Below, one piece after another: positions 63,813 through 64,000 of a DNA stretch of 64,000 nt (positions are counted from its first letter, which is position 1; every line of letters starts with the position of its first letter). Position numbers and translations under genes: made by a program. The stretch is taken from NCBI RefSeq assembly GCF_014764385.1, contig NZ_CP061714.1, forward strand, positions 2,232,001 through 2,296,000. Direction: 5' to 3'. The notes below the pieces were generated by a model, which worked only from the letters and a program-made list of their open reading frames with translations, did not search any database and was not told where the DNA came from. Source of the stretch: Luteimonas sp. MC1825 (GTDB lineage Bacteria > Pseudomonadota > Gammaproteobacteria > Xanthomonadales > Xanthomonadaceae).

Positions 63813-64000
63813 GTGGAACTCGCGCGCTTCCGCGACGCAATCGCCCGCGACGGTTACGTCCTGTTCGAGGACCTCGTCCCCGAACCCTTCCTCGCGTCCC
63901 TGCGCCGGGACATCGCGGCGCACGTGGCAGCGTGTCGGGAACAGCAACGCAGGAACGGGCTGGGCGAGGGCATGGAAGGTGCCGCGCATCACGTGGTCGG
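63813..64000 (+). CDS. PhyH-like dioxygenase (3' truncated by window end)
   Basis: The GTG at 63813 lies 3 bases after the GNAT stop. The visible 62 codons read FRDAIARDGYVLFEDLVPEP and end AHHVVG, the N-terminal pattern of phytanoyl-CoA dioxygenase-like Fe(II)/2-oxoglutarate enzymes. The iron-binding motif lies beyond the window, so the assignment is provisional. It appears to be part of the sugar-modification operon. Confidence 0.65.
   Translation, partial: MELARFRDAIARDGYVLFEDLVPEPFLASLRRDIAAHVAACREQQRRNGLGEGMEGAAHHVV

Overview
The window is 64 kb of GC-rich, densely packed chromosome from a gammaproteobacterium of the Xanthomonadaceae (Lysobacteraceae), most likely close to Lysobacter or Luteimonas. 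This is judged from gene content and order (ruvC-ruvA-kup-ruvB-ybgC-tolQRAB-pal-cpoB-queE-queC, sucCD divergent from pilSR, otsB-GH15-otsA) and from codon style. The genus cannot be fixed from the sequence alone. No rRNA, CRISPR array, prophage or intact insertion sequence was seen. There is one tRNA, tRNA-Lys(TTT).

Layout. 0-6.4 kb: the 3' part of a GAF-GGDEF-EAL signalling protein, then a minus-strand three-gene surface-sugar operon (glycosyltransferase, UDP-galactopyranose mutase, and an unusual GH1-RmlD fusion). 6.6-9.3 kb: a plus-strand stress group (manganese catalase, zinc-type alcohol dehydrogenase, YciE/YciF-like ferritin-fold protein) ending in a terminator. 9.4-24.5 kb: a long minus-strand housekeeping run, read from aspS through a GNAT, a lipase-fold hydrolase, yebC, ruvC, ruvA, kup, ruvB, ybgC and the Tol-Pal envelope genes to queE, queC and tRNA-Lys. 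24.6-30.9 kb: fmdB, an orphan secreted protein, a lipoprotein, a YheS-type ABC-F ATPase and a prolyl-4-hydroxylase-like oxygenase. 31-38 kb: a TonB-dependent receptor, a YbaL/Kef-type antiporter and clpB. 38-42 kb: the trehalose operon otsB-GH15-otsA. 42-47 kb: gloA, pgeF, rluD, bamD and nadE. 47.0-47.6 kb: a ccdAB toxin-antitoxin pair reading directly into nadE. 47.8-53.1 kb: sucCD, and divergently pilS-pilR.

53.2-64 kb is the accessory part. A minus-strand operon (SMR-type membrane protein, two GT2 glycosyltransferases, a DUF2304 protein, two methyltransferases) diverges from pilA. pilA has a good sigma-54 promoter and a palindromic candidate PilR site, and the cognate pilSR genes lie about 4 kb away. 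Directly after pilA comes a GT-C/TMTC-like membrane protein that is a candidate pilin glycosyltransferase. It is followed by what looks like the decayed C-terminus of a second gene of the same type. A tightly coupled plus-strand sugar-modification cluster then runs off the end: DegT/DnrJ aminotransferase, WbqC-like protein, degenerate PLP-fold protein, GNAT, and the start of a PhyH-like dioxygenase.

The most interesting parts are the pilin and its putative glycosylation locus (56.4-60.3 kb), the GH1-RmlD fusion, and the placement of nadE behind an autoregulated toxin-antitoxin promoter.
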